NCBI GenBank assembly: GCA_947461635.1
Contig: CANHMH010000003.1
Location: forward strand, 1 to 49,287
Length of the DNA: 49,287 nt
Reading direction: 5' to 3'
Origin: Flavobacteriales bacterium
Lineage (GTDB): Bacteria > Bacteroidota > Bacteroidia > Flavobacteriales_D > Crocinitomicaceae
In this document: piece after piece, positions 25,742 through 35,340 of the stretch
Layout of the letters: every line of letters begins with the position of its first letter
Numbering within the stretch: the stretch's first letter is position 1
The notes under the pieces: generated by a model
Database searches by the model: none
Seen by the model: the letters and a program-made list of their open reading frames with translations, nothing else
Told to the model about the DNA's origin: nothing
Made by a program: the position numbers and the translations under genes

Positions 25742-28700
25742 TTATTCTTTCACAAATTGTTTAACAACAGCTTTGCCATTTTGGTATAAACCAAGGTAAT
25801 AGGTTCCAGCCGCTAATTTCTTACTCATTTCAATGGTTTCTTTTACCTTGCCTTCTTGAACTTTTAATTCGAAGGAACTAACGAGTTGTCCTGCAACATT
25901 GAACAATTTCCCGTCCACTTTTGAATCGGATATGCCATCAATTTCAAGTTCAAAGACTCCTTTGTTCGGATTCGGATAGAGGTTTACAAGCGTGAATCCT
26001 AATTCTTCTATGCCGTTTGAGTTGATGTTCACCTCCATACTCGTAACACAGCCGTTTGCATCTTTAATGTATACGGTATAAACGCCAATCGCTAAGCCTG
26101 AGAACAATGATCCAGAGTAGTAATTAGTTCCATCCAAACTGTACGTGTATGGAAGGTTTCCACCCGAACCAGTAACGGTAATTGTTCCGTTTGTTCCATT
26201 GGAAACAGTAGGCACACAAGTCAAACTCAATGGTGCTGGTTCGGTTATTGTCGTAGAGAATGATTGTTGACAACCATTTACATCCTTTACAGTAACTGTA
26301 TATGTTCCTGCTGAAAGACCATTAAACGTATTGGTAGTTTGAAATGTCGTTCCGTTAATGCTATATGTTAACGGAGCAGTTCCGCCTGAAGCACTAACGA
26401 AAATTTGTCCGTTCGTTAATCCAGCACAAGAAATCATCGTGGGCACCGCATTTATTCCAATTGCAGAAGGCTGAGTGATCGTGATTGTATTCGTTCCGAT
26501 ACAACCATTTGCATCTTGTGCATAGATTACATAGCTTCCTGCGCCTAAGTTGCTAAATACATTCGATGATTGATAGCTTGTTCCATTTGTCGAATAACTG
26601 TAAGCCGCTTGACCTCCCGTAGCAGAAACTGAAATGGAAGCATTCGTATTTCCATTACAGATGATTGTGCCTGTTTGAGTCAAATTTGCGGTAATGACAG
26701 CTGCTGGTGGAATAATAAAAGTGCCAAAACTAGAACATCCGCCATTCTCTGTAATCATATAGCTATATGATCCAGGTGCAAGGTTTCCGAATACAGGAGA
26801 AGATTGACTTGGACCATTATTTAATGAGTAACTATAAGGAGCTGTTCCTCCAGTTGCTGTCAACGTTATTTGTCCGTTGTTAGACGTACACGTAGGCAAG
26901 AAATTAATCGACATGCTTGAAGTGATGGATGAACCACCAATTACGTTAATACTGATCGTCTTCGAATCGTTACAAATATTGTCATCCGGTGAAATTCCGT
27001 TAACGGTTGTCGTCGAAAAGGTAATCGTGTTTGCCCCACTAACTAATCCATTTACTGTAACAAAAATGGTGTCAGTTGAACCCACTCCGTTTAATTGAGA
27101 GGTAGTGTAGTTTACTGAATTAATAGCACCACTTCCAACTTGCCAACTGATGCTACCAGAAGTTATGTTTGTACTTCCTGCTTGTTCAACGATCACCGCT
27201 ATTTGAGTAGAGGAACCACAACCAGTGCCTGTTCCAGGAACAAAAGTATTCGCGATAGAAGCATCTAGCACATCTGGATTCATACGGATAGCACTCACAT
27301 TCGTTTTCGTTTGTGAATTGTGGTAAACGCCTGTAAAGTAAAATGTTTTTTCGTCGAAGTCATCAATAGACATATGGTGGTAGTCACCCCAACGCGTGTC
27401 ACCTGTTTTGGAAGATGTTCCTGCAATTATGGTCGTTTCAGGCATGGTCATTTGCCCAAGGGGATCACACGGTTTTCTTCCCGTCATTTTGATTGAAGGA
27501 AAATCACCTGCTGTATTACTCGAAGTGGAATATGCCATAATGATGTTTCCGTACTTATCGATGTTAATCGCCGGCATCCATCTGCTAGTCCCTGTCCCTG
27601 GAGCGTATGTTCCTTCTTGATAATTAACCCAAGTTGGTGTTGTTACATTTGCAGCACGGCGTAATTCTACCCAGCGAACGCCTGCGCGGTCTGCACCGTC
27701 TACATCTGTTGCGAGCGCAGCCAATATTGTTTGGTGGTCATCAAAAACACGCATGGGAGCTTTGTACATGACCGTTTCTCTTAATGGATCGAGTGTATTC
27801 GTCGTTCCTGGTTGTTTGATACAAGCAAAACTCGTTAAACCACATAATTTGGAATCAATTTCGCCAATCACGACATCTTGAATTTTTGCGACAGTTGCTG
27901 TGTTGGCGGTCCAGTTTATGGTCATTTCCCAAAGTTCGATCCAATCGTTTGTTCCACTGTCTGGAGAGCCGTTTGAATGGGACTCATCATCACGGTGACG
28001 AATGAACAATGGTTTCATTCCAGCTGGTGCTGCGTTATCTCCTTCTAAGTCAACAGGTGTGATAGATTGAAAACCGAAGCCATTTAACGTATAACCAATT
28101 GTAGTTTTAATGAATGGTGATGTTGCACCGGTTAACATTGAACTAATTTTCATCGCGTAAACCGTTGGAGGGCCACCTTGATTTGTACTTGCAATGAATG
28201 CATCAGATGCCTCACAAAAACCATATTTTGGATAGTCAGGGAAGGATGTACACGTAAATGAATACGTGTAATATGCTCCTTGAGGATTACTCGTTTGAGA
28301 TACGTGAATCAATAACTTGTTACCTGAGCTTGAAAACTCCGTTAAAAACCATCTTCTCGCAGGTTTATAGTACAACACAATCGGGTCACCTAAACCAGCA
28401 ACACCACCTAAGGATTGCATGGTCAAAGAGCTAACAATCGTCGCGCCTGTATTTTTATTGAAAATGCGATACACAGCTCCTCCACTCGAATTAGTTGATT
28501 CGATTACAACATTACTATCCGCGTCCACTGTTGGGTCCGGCGGAGACAGGTTTGTTCCGAGTCCTTGAAATGCCCATAAAACACTTGCAGAGGCAATCTT
28601 TTCTGTCGTAGCATGTTGTTGCCAAACCCAATCCGGATTGTGCGTGTTACTTTGATCAACCTCAATTAAATCCCTTCCTTTAAAGTTTGGTTTAATGATG

Positions 28701-28846
28701 GGTTCGTGCGGTGCAATTTGACTTGGGCTCGCGGGAACCAAATGAGAAATAGTTGGAGTAAAATTTCCTAGGAATTCTGAACCTTGTGCAAAACTCAGGA
28801 AATTCAACAGGGTAAATAATCCAAGTTGGAGTAGTTTTTTTAGCAT
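25742..28846 (-). CDS. T9SS secreted protein with four SprB repeats
   Basis: The 1034-residue product has a signal peptide (MLKKLLQLGLFTLLNFLSFAQ), a large N-terminal beta-rich domain (about residues 80-530; VDADSNVVIESTNSSGG, VLYYKPARRWFLTEFSSSG) and a CARDB/Ig-like segment (about 550-630). Then come four SprB-type repeats (about 636-950) with the recurring pattern ATGGTAPYSYSLNNG, FGNLAPGSY, DANGC. It ends in a type A T9SS sorting domain (VNLYPNPNKGVFELEIDG to the end). SprB repeats are named after the gliding adhesin SprB. Here they more likely form a stalk that displays the N-terminal domain on the surface. It has its own terminator and is divergent from yaaA. Confidence 0.85.
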   Translation of the reverse strand: MLKKLLQLGLFTLLNFLSFAQGSEFLGNFTPTISHLVPASPSQIAPHEPIIKPNFKGRDLIEVDQSNTHNPDWVWQQHATTEKIASASVLWAFQGLGTNLSPPDPTVDADSNVVIESTNSSGGAVYRIFNKNTGATIVSSLTMQSLGGVAGLGDPIVLYYKPARRWFLTEFSSSGNKLLIHVSQTSNPQGAYYTYSFTCTSFPDYPKYGFCEASDAFIASTNQGGPPTVYAMKISSMLTGATSPFIKTTIGYTLNGFGFQSITPVDLEGDNAAPAGMKPLFIRHRDDESHSNGSPDSGTNDWIELWEMTINWTANTATVAKIQDVVIGEIDSKLCGLTSFACIKQPGTTNTLDPLRETVMYKAPMRVFDDHQTILAALATDVDGADRAGVRWVELRRAANVTTPTWVNYQEGTYAPGTGTSRWMPAINIDKYGNIIMAYSTSSNTAGDFPSIKMTGRKPCDPLGQMTMPETTIIAGTSSKTGDTRWGDYHHMSIDDFDEKTFYFTGVYHNSQTKTNVSAIRMNPDVLDASIANTFVPGTGTGCGSSTQIAVIVEQAGSTNITSGSISWQVGSGAINSVNYTTSQLNGVGSTDTIFVTVNGLVSGANTITFSTTTVNGISPDDNICNDSKTISINVIGGSSITSSMSINFLPTCTSNNGQITLTATGGTAPYSYSLNNGPSQSSPVFGNLAPGSYSYMITENGGCSSFGTFIIPPAAVITANLTQTGTIICNGNTNASISVSATGGQAAYSYSTNGTSYQSSNVFSNLGAGSYVIYAQDANGCIGTNTITITQPSAIGINAVPTMISCAGLTNGQIFVSASGGTAPLTYSINGTTFQTTNTFNGLSAGTYTVTVKDVNGCQQSFSTTITEPAPLSLTCVPTVSNGTNGTITVTGSGGNLPYTYSLDGTNYYSGSLFSGLAIGVYTVYIKDANGCVTSMEVNINSNGIEELGFTLVNLYPNPNKGVFELEIDGISDSKVDGKLFNVAGQLVSSFELKVQEGKVKETIEMSKKLAAGTYYLGLYQNGKAVVKQFVKE

Positions 28847-28893
28847 AGTTTATAGTTTTGAACACTAAAAGTAAGACATTCTTTTCAATTAAC

Positions 28894-28901
28894 TATCTTC
28901 G
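28894..28901 (+). promoter_or_regulatory. Weak candidate -7 box for yaaA
   Basis: TATCTTCG differs from TAnnTTTG at one base and lies 20 nt before the yaaA ATG. No -33 element is evident. Confidence 0.3.
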
Positions 28902-28921
28902 TAAAACAAAAAGTAAAATTC

Positions 28922-29683
28922 ATGAAAATCATCTTGTCACCAGCCAAAAACTTAAATGAACAAGTACGAGAAAATCATGGTTCTAACATTCCGCTTTTTG
29001 AGAAAGAGGCCAATGAATTAATTAAAGACCTAAAAAAAATAAAAAAGGTTGGGCTGCAAGAATTAATGGGTATCTCTTTAGATTTAGCAGAGCAAAATTT
29101 AATCCGCTATAAAAGTTGGAAAAAAGCTTCTCTTCAAGCAGATAAAGCACTTTCCGCCGTTTATGTTTTCGATGGAGAAGTTTATCGTGCACTGGATGTG
29201 AAATCTTTATCCGAAGATCATTTGCCAAAATTAAATGAAGATGTTCGAATTTTATCTGGTTTATATGGCATATTGAAGCCGATGGATTTGATTTACCCTT
29301 ACCGCTTGGAGATGGGAACTAAATTTTCAAGTAAAGCGGACCAAAAAAACCTGTATGAATTTTGGGGTGATAAAGTAACGAAGGCATTAAAAAAGGAACT
29401 TTCAAAAGATGAAGTTATTGTCAACTTAGCGTCCAATGAATATTTCAAAGTCATCAAAACAAATCTCCTTAAAAACAAAATCATTACACCCATTTTTAAA
29501 GAATTTAAAAATGGTCACTATTCGGTTGTGATGATGTATGCGAAGCATGCTAGAGGAGCAATGGCGCGGTACCTTGTTGAACAAAGTCTAACGGATATTG
29601 AACAGCTGAAGCTTTACGACGTAGATGGTTATCAATACAACGATTTACTGTCCACAGAAAACGAATGGGTTTTTACGCGCTAA
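28922..29683 (+). CDS. yaaA: Peroxide stress protein YaaA
   Basis: The 253-residue protein starts MKIILSPAKNLNEQ and contains LSGLYGILKPMDLIYPYRLEMGTKF, VNLASNEYFKVI and MMYAKHARGAMARYLVE. These are the hallmark segments of the YaaA/UPF0246 (DUF328) family, at the usual length. In E. coli YaaA limits damage from hydrogen peroxide by reducing free intracellular iron and binds DNA. It should be cytoplasmic. Its 3' end overlaps the end of a convergent DUF2452 gene by 11 nt, so the two genes are likely to influence each other at the RNA level. Confidence 0.93.
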   Translation: MKIILSPAKNLNEQVRENHGSNIPLFEKEANELIKDLKKIKKVGLQELMGISLDLAEQNLIRYKSWKKASLQADKALSAVYVFDGEVYRALDVKSLSEDHLPKLNEDVRILSGLYGILKPMDLIYPYRLEMGTKFSSKADQKNLYEFWGDKVTKALKKELSKDEVIVNLASNEYFKVIKTNLLKNKIITPIFKEFKNGHYSVVMMYAKHARGAMARYLVEQSLTDIEQLKLYDVDGYQYNDLLSTENEWVFTR

Positions 29684-30146
29684 AACTAAAATCCGGATTT
29701 CTATCTAGAATATCCCATGTGTGATCTGCAAGTAATTTAACGGTAGCGATAAAAGTTAACTCTTGACCGGACTTTCCCCATTGGGTGGGTCCAACCAAGG
29801 ACAATGAAAACTTCCCTGTATTTCTTTGATATAGATGATAAGTGTGATTAATGAACGGTTCGAAACGCATCTCCGCTTGGTAAATGAAATGAGAAATTTC
29901 TTTGCGTTCGTTTAATTTCTTTGCTTGTGAAGCCAACAATTGCATCTGCTCATATAATTGAGAAAGTTGCATATCAGTTTGATGCTCCATTGCACTAACG
30001 GCACGCCCTTTAATTTTTCCTTGATCTTCGGGCTTAATGATAGCTGAACCTGCGTGATGAGCGTATTCTAATGAATGCGGATTCTCGGTGATCTTGTCGG
30101 GATCAATTGGATTAATAAATGCTTTTTTTCCTTCAGGTTGACTCAC
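29673..30146 (-). CDS. DUF2452-domain protein
   Basis: The 157-residue soluble protein matches DUF2452: ENPHSLEYAHHAGSAIIKPEDQGKIKGRA, a long helix with MQLLASQAKKLNERKEIS, and a beta region YHLYQRNTGKFSLSLVGPTQWG. Function is unknown. Translation starts at GTG 30146, which overlaps the stop of the FAD oxidase gene (GTGA), so the two are coupled. The 3' end overlaps convergent yaaA by 11 nt. Confidence 0.8.
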   Translation of the reverse strand: MSQPEGKKAFINPIDPDKITENPHSLEYAHHAGSAIIKPEDQGKIKGRAVSAMEHQTDMQLSQLYEQMQLLASQAKKLNERKEISHFIYQAEMRFEPFINHTYHLYQRNTGKFSLSLVGPTQWGKSGQELTFIATVKLLADHTWDILDRNPDFSFSA

Positions 30147-31267
30147 GAAATTAAATTTGATAGTTGCTTACCAACAGATGCGCCGATTGCAACACCCATT
30201 CCTCCCATACGAACACCGAAAGCAACGTTTTTGTTCATTTTTTGAACAATTGGTTTTTTTTCGGACCCGACAGCCATGATTCCAGACCATGCATAATCGA
30301 TTTCAAATGGTGTATTTGGAAGAATGATTTCTTTGAGGTAATGTCTTAATTTTTCTTGAATGAGTTCCGTTGTGTCAAATTCTGTCGTCCTTTCTCCAAG
30401 AAAGTCTAAGTTTCTACCTCCGCCAAATAAAATTCGAGCACCAATATTGCGAAAATAGTAGTATCCAGCTTCCATGTGAAAGGTGCCCTTAATGGTTAAG
30501 TTAGGAATTTCTTTGGTAATGAGAACTTGCGCTCGAGCTGGCTGAATATCCGATAAAAATTCTTTCGCAAAGGCATTTGTACAGACTAAAAGATTCGCAG
30601 ATTTTAGCCTTCCCATGGATGTTGCGATTTCGACACTTGTATCACTCGAATCAAAAGAAAGTACATTTACACCGAAAAGGATTTGAATCCCTTGAATGGA
30701 GCAGGATCGCTGTAATTCTACAATTAATTTCCCTGTGTGTATAGCTCCCTCCAAACGATTGTAATATGCTGTTCTTATTCCTTTGAAACCAGATTCCAAG
30801 TGCTTTGTTTTGTCCTCTGTATATACCAATTTCTCGTTGGTGATTTCACTTAGTTTTTCATTCAAATAATCGATGAAATCCGGTGACAAGGGTTCTTCCT
30901 CATTTCTGATGATGTCCCATGAGCCACATGCATCGTATTCAATTTGAGTTTGATCAACGAGTTCGAATAATTCTCTTAGTCCATCTAAACGCATAGAAAC
31001 GGTATCCCAGACGCTGTTGTCGTTCATTTTACTTAGGTCATCTCTCAATTCAGTTGGACTACCAAAGCAGGTAAATCCGGCGTTTTTGGTGCTTGCGCCT
31101 GTAGGTAGGTATCCGCGTTCCAATATGACTATTTTCGCTTTTGGATGTGCTTTTCGAAGGTGTAAAGCTGTGCTTAAACCAACGATTCCAGCACCAATGA
31201 TTGTAAAATCATTCCCTTCGGTGTAAATTGATCGTTCCCAGTAACTTAAATTCGAAAAAGGAATCAT
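30143..31267 (-). CDS. FAD-dependent amino-acid oxidase-like protein (DAO family)
   Basis: The 374-residue protein is a DAO-family flavoenzyme. It has the dinucleotide fold GAGIVG at residues 25-30, ILERGYLPTGASTKNAGF for FAD ribose and flavin contact, and a late segment GVRMGGMGVAIGASVG that closes over FAD. Relatives include glycine oxidase, sarcosine oxidase and D-amino-acid dehydrogenase. The SxKNAGF segment suggests primary or secondary amine oxidation, but the substrate cannot be named. There is no signal peptide. It is coupled to the DUF2452 gene downstream through a GTGA overlap. Confidence 0.85.
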   Translation of the reverse strand: MIPFSNLSYWERSIYTEGNDFTIIGAGIVGLSTALHLRKAHPKAKIVILERGYLPTGASTKNAGFTCFGSPTELRDDLSKMNDNSVWDTVSMRLDGLRELFELVDQTQIEYDACGSWDIIRNEEEPLSPDFIDYLNEKLSEITNEKLVYTEDKTKHLESGFKGIRTAYYNRLEGAIHTGKLIVELQRSCSIQGIQILFGVNVLSFDSSDTSVEIATSMGRLKSANLLVCTNAFAKEFLSDIQPARAQVLITKEIPNLTIKGTFHMEAGYYYFRNIGARILFGGGRNLDFLGERTTEFDTTELIQEKLRHYLKEIILPNTPFEIDYAWSGIMAVGSEKKPIVQKMNKNVAFGVRMGGMGVAIGASVGKQLSNLIS

Positions 31268-31358
31268 TTTTTTAACTCGTTAATTTTTAGCAAATTTGTC
31301 TTTGAAACAAATGTAGGATTTTACGTTGATTCTATGTTTTGTTTTCAAAGTTACAGCT

Positions 31359-33896
31359 ATGAATAGACTCGTTTTTTTTCTTTTGTGTCTTGGTTTTCAA
31401 TCGATGGTGATTGGACAGACTCCAGTGTTAATTAAGTTGGAAGGTACAGTGCAAGATTTTGTGACTGGAAAAAAATTATACGGAGCAACGGTTAATGTTA
31501 TTCAGAAGGAAACTTCAATAACCAGAGTTATCACAGACATTAAAGGGAATTATTACCTATCAGCTAAAGTAAATCCAGCGGAAATCGTGGCCGTTGTTGT
31601 GGCCTCTAATGGGTACATGACGAAAAAATTATCTTTCGATCTGAAAACACTTGCTCTAAAACCAAATTCAACAAATGGAGTCAAATTAGTTGATCAACTT
31701 CCTCTGCAACTTTATGTAATCCGTCCAAATGTCGATTTGAATTTCACGAAAGAAAATTATGCGGAAAAGTTTGTTTGGGATCAGGCAACTTACAAGGCAA
31801 TTCCTGATGCTCAATTGAAAGCAGACATGGATAAAAAAGTGAAAGATGTATACAAGATTGCCAAGGACAAAGAGCGCGTAAAAGCACTTGTGGCGTCTGC
31901 TGATTTATCGGTCAGTCGCAAAGAATTTGAAAAAGCGATTAAATATTACGATTCGGCTTTAGTGGTCACGCCAATAGATGAGGCCGTAATTCAAAAGAGA
32001 AAATCTGTTCAAACGATTATAGACATCAATGAAAGCGAAGCAAAACGTAAAAAGGAATTTGACCGATTAAAATTGGAGGGAGACGCTGCCTTTACTGCGA
32101 ATAATTGGAAATTAGCTGAACAACAATATAAATTAGCGGATCAACAAATCCCAAAGGACCCTTATATCTCAGGAAAACTTACAAAAATCGCCGAGAATAT
32201 TGCTGCTGAAGAAAAAAATAAAGAAAACAAACAGAAATATGACAGTGCAAATAAAGCAGCTGGCGAACTTTTCACCAATAAAAAATACGATGAAGCAATA
32301 GCGAAATACAAAGAGGCTTTGCTGTTACAACCCACTGAAAAGGATAAAATTGAGGCGGAAATCGCTAAAATCAATGCCATTAAAGACGACATCGCAACTG
32401 AGATTGAAGTGAAAAAATCACTAAAATCCGCGAATGAATTGGTTACACAAAAGCAATACGATAAATCGCTGGAAATTTTTAAGAAAGCGGATTTGTATAT
32501 CGCGAAATTTAAAAAACAAAGTTTAATTGATCAATATTCTAAAGAGCTACAAATCGGAATGAAAAAGGTCATGGATTGGAAAGCTTCACAAGATCAAATA
32601 TATAAGGACCAACTTGGTAAGGCGAATGAAAATTTTGCGAAAGGACGTCAGTTTTATAAAATCGCAACAAATATTTTAAATACTGAACCAATGAAAAGCC
32701 GACAGAATGAGCCTGAGGTGATAGAGTTATTGGAAAAAATAAAAAAAATGGAAAAGTATTACGAAAATCGTAATGCGGCATATGCAACGGTGAAATCAAA
32801 GGATAATGTATTGGCGATAAAAGAATTAAAAGCAGTTCAGGCACTTGCTTCTGCCAATGCAAGTTCTTTGCCTACAACAGAACTTCCTCAACTACAAAAA
32901 AGCATTGATTCACTTACAAATTTGACAAAACCAGCGACACCTGTTGTCGTTAAAAATACAACTGAAGTAAAACAAGAGGTCATTGTCGGCACGAAACTAA
33001 AAGCACCAGGAGAACGTGTAACGGGGTCTTCCGACCAAGCCTACAATGAACTGAACAAAACAGCACAACAAAAAGCGGAACAACCACAAAAGCAAATTCA
33101 AGAAATAAAAGATGTTTTTGATTATCAAAATCATTTTAATCAAACAATGGCTTTTGTTCAACAGGAGGATGCAGTTAAAAAAATAGAGGAATTCAAGGTA
33201 GAGAAAACGTTAATTGATCTTAAAATACAAGAAGAATCAGTTGAGCGTCAAGCGGAACTTCAAAAAGTTGCTCAGAAAAACGAGGATGCGATTTATGCAC
33301 GAAATAAAGAACAAGAAGAAAAACAAGTTCAAAATGCACAAACCATCAATGCGTGGAAGGATGCAAAAGATGTTTCGTTAGCAAATGAGCAAAAAACAGC
33401 TGAAAAACGCGAGGAGGCAGGAATGGAAAATGTAAATCGCGCGAAAAACGAGGAGGCTGTACGCCAGCAAAAACTAAAAGAACAAGAACAGAAGAACCTT
33501 ACAGCTCAACAGAAAATGAAAACGGATTATGAAGTTACCGTTTATAAAAAGGAAAGTGAAAATGCTGCGAACCAAGAGCAACAACAAAAGCAAATTCAAA
33601 AAATCGCCGACTACAAACAAGAATTAACAAATACACCAAATAATTTAGCCGATGAAGATGGCGTTTTATATCCAAGAAACGCTATGACGGAACGTACATA
33701 CAAGTTGAAAAATTCAATGGGACTTACGACATCGGTTATTGTTCGCAGGGTAGTGGTAGATAAAAATGGATATGGAGTTGTTTTCGAACAAACAACGAAA
33801 GAGAATGGAGTAAATGATTTCACGCGTAATGGTCAAATAATAACAGAGTATATTTGGAATAACGAGTCCTCTGGTGTTAATGTAATTGAAAAGTAA
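31359..33896 (+). CDS. Large periplasmic TPR/coiled-coil protein of unknown function
   Basis: Starting at ATG 31359, which gives a signal peptide (MNRLVFFLLCLGFQSMVIGQ), the product has 845 residues. An upstream start at 31326 would add 11 residues before the signal and is not preferred. The N-terminal domain (about 24-115) looks like a carboxypeptidase-regulatory beta-sandwich (LEGTVQDFVTGKKLYGATVNV). Residues about 170-400 hold TPR-like helices (YYDSALVVTPIDEAV, KKYDEAIAKYKEALLLQP). Residues about 590-770 form a Gln/Glu/Lys-rich coiled coil. A compact C-terminal domain follows (YPRNAMTERTYKL to the end). No T9SS domain is present. A scaffold role at the envelope is inferred only from this design. 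Confidence 0.75.
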   Translation: MNRLVFFLLCLGFQSMVIGQTPVLIKLEGTVQDFVTGKKLYGATVNVIQKETSITRVITDIKGNYYLSAKVNPAEIVAVVVASNGYMTKKLSFDLKTLALKPNSTNGVKLVDQLPLQLYVIRPNVDLNFTKENYAEKFVWDQATYKAIPDAQLKADMDKKVKDVYKIAKDKERVKALVASADLSVSRKEFEKAIKYYDSALVVTPIDEAVIQKRKSVQTIIDINESEAKRKKEFDRLKLEGDAAFTANNWKLAEQQYKLADQQIPKDPYISGKLTKIAENIAAEEKNKENKQKYDSANKAAGELFTNKKYDEAIAKYKEALLLQPTEKDKIEAEIAKINAIKDDIATEIEVKKSLKSANELVTQKQYDKSLEIFKKADLYIAKFKKQSLIDQYSKELQIGMKKVMDWKASQDQIYKDQLGKANENFAKGRQFYKIATNILNTEPMKSRQNEPEVIELLEKIKKMEKYYENRNAAYATVKSKDNVLAIKELKAVQALASANASSLPTTELPQLQKSIDSLTNLTKPATPVVVKNTTEVKQEVIVGTKLKAPGERVTGSSDQAYNELNKTAQQKAEQPQKQIQEIKDVFDYQNHFNQTMAFVQQEDAVKKIEEFKVEKTLIDLKIQEESVERQAELQKVAQKNEDAIYARNKEQEEKQVQNAQTINAWKDAKDVSLANEQKTAEKREEAGMENVNRAKNEEAVRQQKLKEQEQKNLTAQQKMKTDYEVTVYKKESENAANQEQQQKQIQKIADYKQELTNTPNNLADEDGVLYPRNAMTERTYKLKNSMGLTTSVIVRRVVVDKNGYGVVFEQTTKENGVNDFTRNGQIITEYIWNNESSGVNVIEK

Positions 33897-33956
33897 ATTC
33901 ATAGTTCATTGTCAGTAACTATTCGCTCCACAATCTAATCCAACTTACCTTTCTTG

Positions 33957-33964
33957 TACTTTCG
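33957..33964 (+). promoter_or_regulatory. Weak candidate -7 box for the Mpl-type ligase gene
   Basis: TACTTTCG has one mismatch to TAnnTTTG and lies 14 nt before the ATG at 33979. Confidence 0.3.
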
Positions 33965-33978
33965 TTAAAATTCAGTTC

Positions 33979-35340
33979 ATGAGAGTACATTTTATTGCCA
34001 TTGGTGGAAGTGCTATGCACAATTTAGCCATCGCCCTAAACCGTAAAGGAATTCATGTAAGCGGTTCAGATGATGAGATTTTTGAACCATCGAGAACACG
34101 ATTGGAGAAAGAGGGTATCTTACCAGCGAAAATCGGTTGGGATGAGTCGCTCATTGATTCGAAATTAGACGCAGTGATCTTAGGGATGCACGCCCGTGAG
34201 GACAATCCAGAACTATTAAAAGCTAAGGAACTACAAATTCCTATTTTCTCATATCCGGAATACTTGTATGAGCAGAGCAAGGATAAAATGAGAATTGTTA
34301 TTGGAGGGAGTCACGGAAAGACAACGATTACTTCCATGCTTTTGCATGCCATCAATAAACTAGGTTTAAATGTCGACTATATGGTCGGCGCGCAATTGGA
34401 AGGATACGATTGCATGGTGAAATTGACGACTGATTCCAAGTTTATGATTTTAGAAGGTGATGAATACCTCAGCTCTCCAATAGACCGTCGTCCGAAATTT
34501 CATTTATATCATCCAAACGTTGCACTCATCAGTGGCATTGCTTGGGACCATATTAATGTATTTCCAACGTTTGAAAATTATACGAGTCAATTCGAAATCT
34601 TTTGTGACTTGATCGAAGCAAATGGAAGTTTGATTTACAATACGGAAGATCCTGAAGTGCGTAAGCTTGGTGAGAAATCACGCGAAGGAATCACTTCAAT
34701 TCCCTATCAAACACCAACTTTTGAGCCTACGGAAACAGGAACGCTTTTGCATTTCGAAGGACAATCCTATCCCTTGCTTGTTTTTGGCCCTCATAACCTG
34801 CAGAATTTGATGGGCGCGATGAATTTAGCGAAAGCAATGGGCATCGATAACGCTGACTTCTTACGAGCAATGTCGGATTTCACCGGTGCTGGAAAACGTT
34901 TACAAAAGGTGATTGAGCGTCCAAACTTCGTTATGTTTAAAGATTTTGCGCATTCTCCCTCTAAACTAAAGGCAACAACGACAGCGGTAAAACACCAATA
35001 TCCGAATAGAAAAGTGATTGCATGCATGGAGTTACATACGTTTTCTTCCTTGAAAAAAGAGTTTTTACCACATTACGAAGGTGCGATGCTTGCGGCAGAT
35101 GAAGCATTGGTGTATTTCAATCCGGAAGTCGTTCATCACAAGAAATTGGAACCGATTTCCATTCAACAAGTGTTTGATGGATTTGGTGGGGCAGTGACTG
35201 TAAAGGATAAAACCGAAGATGTTCTAGCATTTATTCGTGCTCAAAACTGGGATAATTCAGTGCTATTAATGATGTCCTCAGGCAACTTTGACGGCATCGA
35301 TTATGATCAACTAGGTGAAGAATTATGCGCTACATTGTAA
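33979..35340 (+). CDS. mpl: Mur ligase of the Mpl type (UDP-MurNAc:tripeptide ligase)
   Basis: The 453-residue protein has the three-domain Mur ligase layout. The N-terminal Rossmann part starts MRVHFIAIGGSAMHNLA, the central ATPase has P-loop GGSHGKTT (about residues 112-118), and the C-terminal domain has KDFAHSPSKLKATT. The short length, IAWDHINVFPTFENY and the N-terminal HFIAIGGSAM pattern fit Mpl, which attaches the recycled tripeptide L-Ala-gamma-D-Glu-meso-DAP to UDP-MurNAc. MurC is the main alternative; an isolated Mur gene outside the cell-division cluster favours recycling. The end overlaps the start of a class D beta-lactamase gene by 16 nt, which suggests coupled expression. Confidence 0.8.
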   Translation: MRVHFIAIGGSAMHNLAIALNRKGIHVSGSDDEIFEPSRTRLEKEGILPAKIGWDESLIDSKLDAVILGMHAREDNPELLKAKELQIPIFSYPEYLYEQSKDKMRIVIGGSHGKTTITSMLLHAINKLGLNVDYMVGAQLEGYDCMVKLTTDSKFMILEGDEYLSSPIDRRPKFHLYHPNVALISGIAWDHINVFPTFENYTSQFEIFCDLIEANGSLIYNTEDPEVRKLGEKSREGITSIPYQTPTFEPTETGTLLHFEGQSYPLLVFGPHNLQNLMGAMNLAKAMGIDNADFLRAMSDFTGAGKRLQKVIERPNFVMFKDFAHSPSKLKATTTAVKHQYPNRKVIACMELHTFSSLKKEFLPHYEGAMLAADEALVYFNPEVVHHKKLEPISIQQVFDGFGGAVTVKDKTEDVLAFIRAQNWDNSVLLMMSSGNFDGIDYDQLGEELCATL

